Below, one piece after another: positions 1 to 9,823 of a stretch of DNA of 64,000 nucleotides (positions are counted from its first letter, which is position 1; every line of letters begins with the position of its first letter). Source of the stretch: Profundibacter sp033851955. GTDB lineage: Bacteria > Pseudomonadota > Alphaproteobacteria > Rhodobacterales > Rhodobacteraceae. Under the pieces are notes generated by a model that saw only the letters and a list, made by a program, of their open reading frames with translations, did not search any database and was not told where the DNA came from. The DNA lies in contig JAWSVK010000010.1 in NCBI GenBank assembly GCA_033851955.1, positions 232,004-296,003 on the forward strand, read 5' to 3'. Position numbers and translations under genes: made by a program.

Positions 1-2629
1 CAACACCTACGGCGATGTAGAGAGTTGGATGCAAGGGTCCAACGGACTGTATCTGGTATACGATAAGGCTTTGCTAACCTATACCGCATCCGCCACGCGT
101 GATGGCGCACCTGGCGTTTTTCGAATAGAAAACAGCGGGTCAGATATCCGAATTGTGGAACTGACTTCGGACACCAAAGAATACTACCTTAGCGCCAATG
201 GATCGGCGCTTGAGCGTCTGCCACTGGTCGGCGCGCCACCAGACAGTACGTTGTTTTCACGCGAAAAAATAACAGTGGGCTTGGACCAGATTAAACCAGG
301 TAGCATGGCCAATGAGTTTGATCTGAGTTATGCATTTTTGGCCAATGCAGATCTGAGCGGCGTTCGGTTCTACTCTGCCAACTTGAACTTTGCCAATATT
401 CAGGGCGCAAACATCATTGGCGCCATTTTTTCCAGTGCGAGTTGTCGCAGCCTTGACGCGTCGGAGTGTGTATTTGAAAACGTGACGTTTTCGAATGTAG
501 ACGCATCGAATTGCATACTATTGAATGCGAAATTTGCGCCAAACTCAACATTTTCTGGCACGGTTTTAGACGGAGCGACGCTGACGGGTTTGTATTGTAA
601 CGCACTGGTCTCGCTAAACGGTATCTCTGCAAAAGAGGCCAACTTCGACGGCGCTGATCTCCGCCACGTGGCCATGAACAACGCCAAGCTTGAAAAGGCT
701 TCGTTTGTGGGTGTTGATTTTCGAGACGCGCAAGTGTCGTCTACTGACTTTCAGCATGCGATATTGAATCGATGTAATTTTAGCCAGGCACGGGTTCAAA
801 GTTCAAATTTCAATTCAGCTATATTGGTTGGGATTGATTTCGCAGAATCGGAAGTGACAGGGTCAACTTTTGTCAAAGCCGATTTGACCAATGCCGCTTT
901 GGAGCATGCCACCAGTTTGTACAATGTCGATTTTTCGGGCGCGCAACTGATTGGGGCACAACTGAACGATGTGGATTTTGTGGCCCAGGAAATCAAAGTC
1001 GACAAGGACACCAATTTTACCCAGACCGCAATGGATGGTGTGAATTTGACAGGTTACAATCTGGATGGCTGCGTTTTTCTCTTTGCTTCGTTAAGGGGAG
1101 CGTTATTGGACAAAGTCAGCTTCAAGGAAACGACGCTCACACAGGCCGACCTGAGTTACAGTTCAATCACGGGGAACGTGTTGTTTTATGGCGCTAATTT
1201 GTCGAACGCTAAGCTGGAAGGGGCTCATCTAAATGGTGGTCAGTTTGGGCCATTGACCTCTCTCGGCTCGTTATCAACCAAAGAGTTGACCAGCCTAAAC
1301 GACGGAAGCTACGATTGTTTTTCCAAGGCGTTCAACATCGACGCTAAATCAATGCAGGTGGAAGCACGCGCTGGCAACCGATCCTGGTCAATCAAGGCTG
1401 GCAGCCGTTGTTTTCTTGCCTACAGTGAGGCCGATGCGATCAATCTGCACGAGGTGTCATCAGAGCTACAAGGCGCTGTATTTTCCAACGCGTATATGCC
1501 CAATGCCATTCTGAAAGAAGCCAACCTATACGCCGTGGATATGACCGGTGTTCAGTGGTATGGCGGATCTGCGGATGCCAGCGGCGCAAATATGGAGCTG
1601 GTAAACCTTACCAATTCCAACATCGCAACGATGGACTTCACCCAGGCAAAACTTTACGGCGCTAATTTTTCATTCGCTAATATGATACAAACGAATTTCT
1701 TCAAGGCAGAACTGACTGCGACAAGCGGAATGAAGCCGGTTTCCATGGCTTTCTCGTCCCTACAAGGCGCCAACTTTGAAGAGGCCAGCATTTACGACGC
1801 CAATTTAACGAATGCGGCAGTTTCCTTGAAAATTGATGATTCCGAAGTGACACTCAACGGCGACCCAGTTTTTAAGCTCGATCCAAGCTTTGGTCAATAT
1901 TTAGACACTGGTTTTTTGACAGATGCGCTGGTGGCCTTGTTTCTTGAGCAAAAAATCACCGTTTCCAAAGAAGACACGTTAACTGTGCTTTCGTTGGGGT
2001 CGGTCTGGGCTTTAGCGCCTTGCGCAACCAACGACTTTGGGCAGTATATTTTGGTGCTGCCAAAGGGTGAAGGAATGATATCCGTTCTCGGCCAATCGGC
2101 TGATGGTGCATTCACAACAACCGCGCCAGATATCTTGGCCGTACCGCTTGCAAACATGCCAAAGGATATCGCGCCGGATCTGAATGCAGGCAAGGTAACA
2201 GCGAAAATCACCAAAGCTTTTGCAGATTTGGGATACCCGCTGATCGAGACGGCCGGTTTTGTTGTTTTGAAAGACAGCAAGCGTTGGGTTTTTCGAAATA
2301 TGTATCTTGATAACACCGTAATCCAAAGCGGTTACGGACAGTTCGAAATCCTTAAATCCAGCGGCCCGCAAGGCGAAGAAATCAAACTTTTTGGTGCTGC
2401 TCCTTTGATGGTTATGCGTGTAAGCGCGGGTAATACGATTGAACGTGTGCCTGTTCAATTTGGTCAGACATCTTTGTCCCCAGTTAACATGAACAAAACG
2501 ACCACGACTCCGAGTGGCCTGAAGTTTGGTTTGCTCAGCGAGCAACTGACCTATCAATACCTAATGTCGCCCGGTCTTCCGCCCGCCCCACCGGCTTGTG
2601 TTCCCTCTCCAACCAGTTGGTGCCCATAG
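1..2629 (+). CDS. Large pentapeptide-repeat protein (5' end outside window)
   Basis: The frame is open to the left edge; the first in-window Met is at 29, but the residues before it (from base 2) read naturally, so the true start is probably upstream. Of about 875 visible residues, roughly 95-400 and 470-600 are runs of pentads of the A(N/D)LxxA type (for example ANFDGADLRHVAM), which fold as a right-handed quadrilateral beta-helix. A non-repeat block (about 400-470) separates the two runs. About 250 non-repeat residues follow, ending in a Pro-rich tail with two Cys. N- and C-terminal blocks both carry an F-x-I then R-(L/V)-P pattern and may be related domains. No signal peptide is visible because the start is missing. 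The stop lies 2 nt before the polyketide synthase start, so the two are very likely co-transcribed. Some pentapeptide proteins protect topoisomerases (Qnr, AlbG), but nothing here proves that role. Function unknown. Confidence 0.85.
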   Translation, partial: NTYGDVESWMQGSNGLYLVYDKALLTYTASATRDGAPGVFRIENSGSDIRIVELTSDTKEYYLSANGSALERLPLVGAPPDSTLFSREKITVGLDQIKPGSMANEFDLSYAFLANADLSGVRFYSANLNFANIQGANIIGAIFSSASCRSLDASECVFENVTFSNVDASNCILLNAKFAPNSTFSGTVLDGATLTGLYCNALVSLNGISAKEANFDGADLRHVAMNNAKLEKASFVGVDFRDAQVSSTDFQHAILNRCNFSQARVQSSNFNSAILVGIDFAESEVTGSTFVKADLTNAALEHATSLYNVDFSGAQLIGAQLNDVDFVAQEIKVDKDTNFTQTAMDGVNLTGYNLDGCVFLFASLRGALLDKVSFKETTLTQADLSYSSITGNVLFYGANLSNAKLEGAHLNGGQFGPLTSLGSLSTKELTSLNDGSYDCFSKAFNIDAKSMQVEARAGNRSWSIKAGSRCFLAYSEADAINLHEVSSELQGAVFSNAYMPNAILKEANLYAVDMTGVQWYGGSADASGANMELVNLTNSNIATMDFTQAKLYGANFSFANMIQTNFFKAELTATSGMKPVSMAFSSLQGANFEEASIYDANLTNAAVSLKIDDSEVTLNGDPVFKLDPSFGQYLDTGFLTDALVALFLEQKITVSKEDTLTVLSLGSVWALAPCATNDFGQYILVLPKGEGMISVLGQSADGAFTTTAPDILAVPLANMPKDIAPDLNAGKVTAKITKAFADLGYPLIETAGFVVLKDSKRWVFRNMYLDNTVIQSGYGQFEILKSSGPQGEEIKLFGAAPLMVMRVSAGNTIERVPVQFGQTSLSPVNMNKTTTTPSGLKFGLLSEQLTYQYLMSPGLPPAPPACVPSPTSWCP

Positions 2630-2631
2630 AT

Positions 2632-5600
2632 ATGTCAGGAAAGCTTGCACCAAGTCCGATCGCAATTATCGGGATTGGCTGCCGTTTTCCAGGTGGGGCC
2701 CATGGTGCAGACCGGTTCTGGTCAATTCTGGAACGCGGCGAATGCGTCATCAAATCTACCCCCCCAGAGCGCTGGTCGGGTGATCGCCATTTTGATCCAG
2801 ATCCTAACACAACTCGACGCATGTATGTGCGTGAAGGCGGATATCTAGATGACTCAATAGAGCGATTTGATGCCGCTTCTTTCAATATCTCTCCTCGTGA
2901 AGCAGCGGTAATGGACCCCCAACAACGTTTGCTGCTGGAAGTGGCTGCCGAAGCATTGGAAGACGCGCAAATTTCGCGTGCGCAAATCGCGGGCTCCAAT
3001 ACCGGTGTTTATATCGGGGCCATGACACTGGATTATCAAGGGCTGATGTTGCGACCTGAAAATGTTCATCTGGTCAATTCTCATACCGCTGCAGGTATGA
3101 CGATTGCTGCGATCTCTAATCGGCTGTCACATGTCTTTGATCTGCAGGGCGCGAGTATTAGCATCGACACAGCTTGCTCGTCCTCGCTTGTAGCGATGCA
3201 TTACGCTTGCAACGACTTGCGCTCTGGGGACGTGACCATGGCGCTGGCAGGCGGCGTTAACATTACACTTTTGCCCGAATTTCTTATCGCATTGTGCAAA
3301 GGAGGCTTCGTTTCACCGGAGGCCCGTTCAAAGGCCTTTGACATTGCGGCAAATGGCTACGTGCGTGGCGAAGGCGCCGGGGTCGTGGTGTTGAAACCCC
3401 TGCAAACGGCACAAGCCGACGGTGATCCTATTCACGGGGTAATTCATGCCGGTGGCGTTAACCAGGATGGTCGAACCGATGGGATTTCGCGCCCCTGTGC
3501 TGCAGCGCAAAAAAAATTGATCACCTCAGTTCATGCTTTGGCCGGGATTACACCTCAAGAATTGTCATTTATGGAAACTCACGGCACCGGAACCCAAATC
3601 GGCGATCAGACAGAAGCAAAGGCTATCGGCGAAACCATTGGGCGTGAGCGTGTGAAAGGTGATCCGATCCTTTTGGGCACACTCAAATCCAACATCGGTC
3701 ATCTTGAGGCCGCGGCCGGGGTTGCATCAGTAATTAAAACCGTTCTGGCCTTGCGACACGGTGTGTTGCCAAAAAATCCTATGTTTCAGACTCCCAACCC
3801 AAACATTGATTTCAGAAGTTTGAATCTGCGGGTGCCATATGAAAACGAACCTATTTATCCTCAGGAAGGCGTTCGTTATGCTGGCATCAATGGCTTTGGG
3901 TATGGTGGCACCAATGCCCATCTAATTGTGTCATCGTATGATCGTGTCTCACCTTCGCGGGGCTGCGAAACCGATTCCGACGTTTTCTTCTTATCGGCAC
4001 AATCCGATGTGCAGTTGCGCCAGGATTCGCAATCCATGGCGACACATCTTGCCCAAGGGAAATCGTCAGATCGCGACGTTTGTGCGGCCAGCGCACGGCT
4101 TCGTACAATGGGCCCACATCGTATGGCAATTCCCGTGGATGCCGCGATAAATCTGGGTGATGCGCTGCAACAGACCTCAGATGGCGTCGAGAGCCCCAGC
4201 ATTTTTTCGACACACGATGCCCCGCATTCAGGCGTGGTTTTTGTTTATTCGGGCATGGGCGCACAGTATCCCCAAATGGGAGCATCACTGATGACATCGG
4301 AACCCGCTTTTTTAGAAATGGTCGAGCGCGTTGACGGGATATTTCAAAAAAACTGGCAAATCAGCCCACGCAAGATGCTTCTCGCCAGTCAGTTACCCGG
4401 TGACCGCGCCGATGTTCCGCAGTGGACCAATTTCATTTTACAGCTGGGAATTAGCGCCATGCTTGCGGATTGGGGCATCCGGCCGACTGGTGTTTTCGGT
4501 CACTCTGCCGGCGAAGTCGCTGCCGCTTGGGCAGCGGGTTGTCTCGACTTGGATCAGGCAGTCAGCGTTGCCTACCACCGCGGGGCTGCACTCCAAAAAC
4601 TATCAGGATCAGGCGGTATGCTCGCGTTGGGCCTTGGATATGAGGAAACCATGCATATTCTGGCTGATGAGCCTGACTTGGATTTGGCCGCGATCAATGG
4701 CCCCAAAAGCACGACAGTTTCCGGTCCGCGTAAAAATATCAATCGCCTTGCAAAACGCATGGAAAAATCCAACATTTTTCACCGAGTTTTATCCACAACT
4801 GTGGCCTACCACAGCAGGATGATCGAAAAACTCGGTGCCGGAATCTCTGAGGAACTTGTTGATATTGCTCCTAGCGACGCGAAACACCATTGGATTTCCA
4901 CTGTTTCCCCCGAAGTTCCCCCCATCCCCAACGGCGCGTATTGGCTGCGCAATGCGCGTCAACCCGTCCATTTTGCTGCCGCGACCGAGGCATTTCTGGA
5001 GTTGGGCGAAACCTTGTTTTTGGAAATCGGGGCGCATCCTGTGTTGGGTCGCGAAATTATGGGCACTGCAAATGAGATTGGCAGCGCCGTTACCTGCGTG
5101 CCAACACTGCGCCGTGACTTGGATGCCAATAGTGCAATGGCCAAAATGAAAGCGCAATTTTTCGTGAGCGGCGGTCAGGCAAACTGGCCTCGAATGACCA
5201 CGACCGCTGATAGAAAAAACGAAGCACTGCCTTTGCCGAATTGGGCCGACACGCGCTTTTTTTCGGAGTCTCCGATATCAAGAGCGCATCGAACTGGTCC
5301 TGCAAATCACCCGCTTTTGGGGCCCAAGCTCGACCTGCCCAATCCAATGTGGAAATCAACGGTTTCACCACAATTTCCGGAATTTTTGGCTGGACACTCA
5401 ATATTGGGCAAGGTCATTTTCCCAGCAACCGGTTACCTGGAAATGGGCTTGGCTGCCACATTTCATGAGGGCACTGCCTCCCAAGCTATACTGCGAGACA
5501 TATCGTTCATCGCACCACTTGTGTTACAAGGCGATAAAGAAGTGCTACTATCGTCGCGTCGCTCGACAGACGATCATTTCGTCATCCAATCCAAACAAGA

Positions 5601-8538
5601 CACCGGCGAGGACTGGACCAAACACGCTACTTTTCACATCACTCCGGCCAATGAGATTACTGCGAACCCACGCGACATTCCGGCGCTGATTAAAGCAACA
5701 AAAGATCGGATTGAGGCAAGCGAATTTTACGAAACCCTAAATGGTGTTGGCCTTGGATATAGCGGCGAGTTTCGACAAATCAAACGGCTTTGGCGGGGAC
5801 GGGACACCGCAATAGCTCAATTGAGTTTAAAACCGAATAGCACAATGTTCGTGGACCCCTGTGTCATGGACGGAGCCTTGCAAACAGCGCTGGGACTGCT
5901 TCCCGACATGCAGTTGTTATTACCTAAATCGGCCAAGGTCCTGACCTACATCGAGCAACCAAGCGGCACCTGCTACGCATTTGCACGCCGTACCGAAATC
6001 ACAGATGATCTGGTGACCGTGGACATAGAACTTTTAGGAGAGGATGGCCGGCTTTTCGTCGCCATACAGGGCCTCGTTTGCGCAGGGCTCGCTAGCTCTC
6101 CAACTTCGGGCACAATGAACTGGCTGTACCATTCCAAATGGACGCAACTCCCCCCTGTTCGCGAGTTTGTGTTTTCAAATAGCACCCTAATATTGAACGA
6201 TAATAGCCCAGATGAGTGGCAGGATGTCTTGGCCTGCGATGGCGTTACTTATCAGGAATTAACAGCGCTGCCCAAATGCCAATTGGCAGACGAACATCAA
6301 GATGTAATTTACGTTTGCCCCCTAGATCACGCAAATTGGCCCGACGCCTATAATGATTTGGCAAGCTTTATCAAAAATCATCCTGCAAGCGCCCGCAATC
6401 AAATCATCGTAGTGACCCAAGATTGCCAAAGCGCCGTTTCTGGCGATACCGCAGGAAACCCGTTCCATGCCGGTTTTTGGGGCGTCGCAAGATCAATGCA
6501 ATTGGATTTCGCCAATCTAAACATTCGTCTAATTGATATGCCGCCCCAAAAGACAGTGTCGAATTTCAAAGACCTGATGAAATTCTGCGCTATCGGCGAA
6601 CATCAAGAAGCTGCTTTACGAAACGGAGGAACATATACCCATACTCTGACCGCGCTGTCTGAACGCGCATTTCAGGAAAACCGCCAAGTCATTCAAAAAC
6701 CGGAATTACACCAGCCATTGTCTTTGAATTTTGATGGCGGTCAAGCGACTTGGACACAGAACAAGACAGCGCTCCTCGACCCAAATAGCAGCTTCCTGCG
6801 GCTTGACTCAGTCACCCCTGCGCCTGAATTTAGTAACCGGTTCGACGCGCTGGCTACGGTCGTCCAGACCTGTGGTTCCAGTTTCGAGCTTGGTCAGAAA
6901 ATAGCGATTTCGGGTGGACTCGAATTGTTAACCTCTCATTTGAGCGTGGAAAACTGTAACATCGTTTGGGCACCGTGGGACAATGAAAAGCCAGCTGCGC
7001 TGACGTTAACTTCTGCGCTCGAGCAAGCCTTTATAGAGATAGAGCCCTTGGATCCGGTCGCGTTCCATTTCGACGATTCACGTAATATTCAAGCGACCCT
7101 TGATTGGATGGCAGGGCGTGAAAATCCGATTGCGGTTATAAGTCAGGCAAAAGGCGCCGCTATGTGCGACGGACACACCTTTTTTCACGTGAATAACTTT
7201 GAAACCACGCGAGACCTTAAGCGGTTCCTTGGGAAAACGGGTGCTCTTTTGGTTCCAGAAAATGCCAAAAAATCCTCAACCACACACTCCGATCTTGACC
7301 TGCGCCGGATCGTATTGAAACCGCCGAGCAGCACGCCGATCGGTGTTACAAAGCCGGTCAGAATGCGAACTGAAACTCGCACTGTAACCTTAACACCAAA
7401 TCTTTCTGAACTTTACGCCATGCCGGATACTGACCTTCCGCAGATGCGTCCAAATGACCGGCCGGTCCCCGTGTATCTTCGCCCAGTTCTCTTGGCTGAT
7501 AAGGACGGAGTCGTGTTGGTCACGGGCGGGTTATCCGGTTTTGGCGCTGAACTGGCTGTTAGCCTCGCTGCACAGGGCTGCCATTCTCTGGCGCTTGTTG
7601 GCCGTCGTGGGGCAAAAACTCCCGGGATTGAAACCCTGCTGTCGCGCCTGCGTGGCCACGGTGCAAAGGTATGCGTCCTGTCTTTGGATATCTGCGATCG
7701 AAACGCGCTTGAAGACACGCTTGACATGCTGCGCAGGAAATTTGGCAAAATCAGTGCTGTTTATCATAGCGCAGGCTTAGTCAGCAGCACAGCTCCTCAG
7801 GACCTGACATCCGAAAAATTCAGGGAATCAATGAATGCCAAATGTGTGGGCGCTATGAATTTGGACGCTGGCACACGCGGCGATGACTTGCTTTGTTTTT
7901 GTACTATCGGGTCTGTCTCGGGGTTGATCGGCAATCGCAGTCAAGCGCCCTATGCGGCGGCCAATGCATTTTTATCGGCGCTTTCAGCGCAAAGGCGGGC
8001 TGCGGGTTGTGCATCTTTCAATGCCATCCTGGGCGCCATTGGATCAGTGGGGCAAGTTGCCCATGATGAGGCTTTGATTGCGCGGTTAAACGTCATGGGG
8101 ATCAGTATGATGGACTGCGATGCACTGTTGGCGCGCTTACATGATTTGTGCCGGTTGGACGCTTATCCAAGTGCCATGATTGCTGACATGGATTGGGCCA
8201 TGTGGAAAGGCGTTGGTGATACCAGCCCCATCGCTCAACTGGTGCATGCGGGCGGCGTCTTAAACGGCAAACCCAACAAAACCGGTGATCTTTCGCGGGC
8301 GGATCTCTTGACCGTTGTGTTAGCCGCGCTTTCGACATGTCTTGAGACGGATGTTAGCAACATTGCAGACCGAGCCACCATAGATAGCCTCGGATTAGAT
8401 TCCTTATTGGCGACAGAAGTATCTTTGTTTGTCCAAACGGCTACGGGTTTGATTTTGGATCCGTTGGACGTACTGGGCGCGGCTAACGTGGGCGCATTGA
8501 CCGATACCTTGGAGGGAGCGAGTCGGGTGCTGTCGTAA
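2632..8538 (+). CDS. Type I polyketide synthase, single module KS-AT-DH-KR-ACP
   Basis: A 1968-residue multidomain synthase. KS (about 8-430) has Cys182 in DTACSSSL, His317 in ETHGTGT and His357 in NIGHLEAA. AT (about 533-830) has Ser625 in GHSAGE and VAYHS at 724-728, closer to the malonyl HAFH type than to YASH. DH (about 890-1160) has His922 in the HxxxGxxxxP motif and Asp1080 in DGALQ. Residues about 1160-1610 match no domain I recognise; a decayed enoylreductase or structural KR half is possible. KR (about 1625-1830) has TGGLSGFG (1631-1638), Ser1761 and Tyr1774. The ACP phosphopantetheine Ser is Ser1924 in GLDSL. There is no thioesterase, methyltransferase or docking domain. All active-site residues are present, so it should be functional, perhaps iteratively. 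An upstream ATG at 2596 is in frame, but 2632 sits 2 nt after the previous stop and gives the usual short lead into the KS. Product unknown; no phosphopantetheinyl transferase gene is in the window. Confidence 0.95.
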   Translation: MSGKLAPSPIAIIGIGCRFPGGAHGADRFWSILERGECVIKSTPPERWSGDRHFDPDPNTTRRMYVREGGYLDDSIERFDAASFNISPREAAVMDPQQRLLLEVAAEALEDAQISRAQIAGSNTGVYIGAMTLDYQGLMLRPENVHLVNSHTAAGMTIAAISNRLSHVFDLQGASISIDTACSSSLVAMHYACNDLRSGDVTMALAGGVNITLLPEFLIALCKGGFVSPEARSKAFDIAANGYVRGEGAGVVVLKPLQTAQADGDPIHGVIHAGGVNQDGRTDGISRPCAAAQKKLITSVHALAGITPQELSFMETHGTGTQIGDQTEAKAIGETIGRERVKGDPILLGTLKSNIGHLEAAAGVASVIKTVLALRHGVLPKNPMFQTPNPNIDFRSLNLRVPYENEPIYPQEGVRYAGINGFGYGGTNAHLIVSSYDRVSPSRGCETDSDVFFLSAQSDVQLRQDSQSMATHLAQGKSSDRDVCAASARLRTMGPHRMAIPVDAAINLGDALQQTSDGVESPSIFSTHDAPHSGVVFVYSGMGAQYPQMGASLMTSEPAFLEMVERVDGIFQKNWQISPRKMLLASQLPGDRADVPQWTNFILQLGISAMLADWGIRPTGVFGHSAGEVAAAWAAGCLDLDQAVSVAYHRGAALQKLSGSGGMLALGLGYEETMHILADEPDLDLAAINGPKSTTVSGPRKNINRLAKRMEKSNIFHRVLSTTVAYHSRMIEKLGAGISEELVDIAPSDAKHHWISTVSPEVPPIPNGAYWLRNARQPVHFAAATEAFLELGETLFLEIGAHPVLGREIMGTANEIGSAVTCVPTLRRDLDANSAMAKMKAQFFVSGGQANWPRMTTTADRKNEALPLPNWADTRFFSESPISRAHRTGPANHPLLGPKLDLPNPMWKSTVSPQFPEFLAGHSILGKVIFPATGYLEMGLAATFHEGTASQAILRDISFIAPLVLQGDKEVLLSSRRSTDDHFVIQSKQDTGEDWTKHATFHITPANEITANPRDIPALIKATKDRIEASEFYETLNGVGLGYSGEFRQIKRLWRGRDTAIAQLSLKPNSTMFVDPCVMDGALQTALGLLPDMQLLLPKSAKVLTYIEQPSGTCYAFARRTEITDDLVTVDIELLGEDGRLFVAIQGLVCAGLASSPTSGTMNWLYHSKWTQLPPVREFVFSNSTLILNDNSPDEWQDVLACDGVTYQELTALPKCQLADEHQDVIYVCPLDHANWPDAYNDLASFIKNHPASARNQIIVVTQDCQSAVSGDTAGNPFHAGFWGVARSMQLDFANLNIRLIDMPPQKTVSNFKDLMKFCAIGEHQEAALRNGGTYTHTLTALSERAFQENRQVIQKPELHQPLSLNFDGGQATWTQNKTALLDPNSSFLRLDSVTPAPEFSNRFDALATVVQTCGSSFELGQKIAISGGLELLTSHLSVENCNIVWAPWDNEKPAALTLTSALEQAFIEIEPLDPVAFHFDDSRNIQATLDWMAGRENPIAVISQAKGAAMCDGHTFFHVNNFETTRDLKRFLGKTGALLVPENAKKSSTTHSDLDLRRIVLKPPSSTPIGVTKPVRMRTETRTVTLTPNLSELYAMPDTDLPQMRPNDRPVPVYLRPVLLADKDGVVLVTGGLSGFGAELAVSLAAQGCHSLALVGRRGAKTPGIETLLSRLRGHGAKVCVLSLDICDRNALEDTLDMLRRKFGKISAVYHSAGLVSSTAPQDLTSEKFRESMNAKCVGAMNLDAGTRGDDLLCFCTIGSVSGLIGNRSQAPYAAANAFLSALSAQRRAAGCASFNAILGAIGSVGQVAHDEALIARLNVMGISMMDCDALLARLHDLCRLDAYPSAMIADMDWAMWKGVGDTSPIAQLVHAGGVLNGKPNKTGDLSRADLLTVVLAALSTCLETDVSNIADRATIDSLGLDSLLATEVSLFVQTATGLILDPLDVLGAANVGALTDTLEGASRVLS

Positions 8539-8561
8539 AGTTTGCACGAGCATGTCCTAAA

Positions 8562-8764
8562 CTACATTCCCGTTGCGTTTACGCTGTTAAGCTCACGAAC
8601 TGTACGGATGGCGATGTGTGATCTGACTGAATTAGTTTCTTTCGGATAGCAGTTGCCTTTGAACTCAATGCTCATTTTTGATTTGCCCTGCCAATAGTTT
8701 TTTGCAACGATTTGTGGTAAAATCCGACAAGGACAGGAATAGTATAAAACTTTGCGACAGAGCC
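8562..8764 (-). mobile_element. Probable remnant of an IS6-type element end
   Basis: On the minus strand 8764-8751 reads GGCTCTGTCGCAAA, very like the terminal repeat I recall for IS6-family elements (IS6100 type). About 75 nt inside it an ATG at 8675 opens a short frame starting MSIEFKGNCYPKE, resembling the start of IS6 transposases (FKG...P.E). The resemblance fades after about 13 residues and the frame stops near 8562, so at most the left end survives. A search against an IS collection would settle it. The rest of the gap from the polyketide synthase to fdhD (8539-8926) shows nothing else. Confidence 0.4.
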
Positions 8765-8926
8765 GTACCGCAGTCGTCAAAACGACCTTATTGCTTCGCA
8801 GCGCATTCCATATATGGTCATTATGTCCATAACGCACAGCCCCTCAAATACTGCCTCTGAAAATGTTTTACATCGTTGTTCTGGTGGGGTAGCGAAAATG
8901 GTATCTTGAGGGGGGATCGAATAATT

Positions 8927-9823
8927 ATGCCATTGCCAATCGCAAAATCCACGTATGTTATTGCCCCCATTCCCAAGGCTGGGCAGTTGACGCGTAGGGT
9001 TTCGGGGGTTGACCAAAATGGCCAACAGCAACAAATCAATGTCGTTGAGGAACGCCCACTGACGATTTACCTGAACAGCCAAGAGATCGTTACTGCAATG
9101 ACCATCGGCGATTATCCGGAATATTTGGCAGTTGGGTATTTGCGCAATCAAGGCATGTTATTGCCAAGCGACACCATCACCGGCATCGATTACGATGACG
9201 AGGTCGCGGCGGTGATCGTGCGCACAGTGCGCGAGACCAATTACGAGGATAAGTTAAAGAAAAAGACCCGCACATCGGGCTGTGCCGTGGGCACGGTTTT
9301 TGGTGATATGATGGAGGGGTTGGAGGAACTCACGCTCCCCGCCACGCCGGTGCGTACAAGCTGGCTTTACGCGCTGGCCCACACCATCAACTCCACCCCC
9401 AGCCTCTATCTGGAGGCGGGCGCCATTCACGGATCAGTGCTGTGCCAACAAGATCAGCCGCTGGTCTATATGGAGGATGTGGGGCGTCATAATGCGGTTG
9501 ATAAAATCGCAGGTTGGATGGTGATGGAACAGGCTGTCGTGAGTGACAAGATCCTTTACACAACAGGTCGGTTGACCTCGGAAATGGTGATTAAGACTGC
9601 GCTGATGGGCATTCCGGTTTTGGCGTCGCGCTCGGGTTTTACCGCTTGGGGCGTCGAGATTGCGCAGCAAGTTGGACTAACCCTGATCGGACGGATGCGC
9701 GGGCAGCGCTTCATGTGTCTGGCTGGCGAGAAACGGTTGATTTGGGACGCTGATATCAGCAAGATCAAAGCAGAACCAAAGCGCAGTGCGCGGCAGCAGA
9801 CACCGCTGGAAGGAAAATCTTAG
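8927..9823 (+). CDS. fdhD: Formate dehydrogenase sulfurtransferase FdhD (single-Cys variant)
   Basis: 298 residues. FdhD passes sulfur from a cysteine desulfurase to the bis-MGD cofactor, forming the sulfido ligand needed for formate dehydrogenase activity. Family segments are clear: NVVEERPLTIYLN, YLAVGYL, AIHGSVLC, EDVGRHNAVDKIAGW and TTGRLTSEMV. The catalytic loop reads SGCAVGT, so Cys119 is present but the second Cys of the usual CxxC is Gly122. The start is set at ATG 8927, preceded by GAGGGGG at 8909-8915; an in-frame upstream codon at 8876 lacks a comparable site and would add an atypical leader. The stop overlaps the GTG start of mobB by one base. It heads the fdhD-mobB-tupBCA run. 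Confidence 0.95.
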   Translation: MPLPIAKSTYVIAPIPKAGQLTRRVSGVDQNGQQQQINVVEERPLTIYLNSQEIVTAMTIGDYPEYLAVGYLRNQGMLLPSDTITGIDYDDEVAAVIVRTVRETNYEDKLKKKTRTSGCAVGTVFGDMMEGLEELTLPATPVRTSWLYALAHTINSTPSLYLEAGAIHGSVLCQQDQPLVYMEDVGRHNAVDKIAGWMVMEQAVVSDKILYTTGRLTSEMVIKTALMGIPVLASRSGFTAWGVEIAQQVGLTLIGRMRGQRFMCLAGEKRLIWDADISKIKAEPKRSARQQTPLEGKS

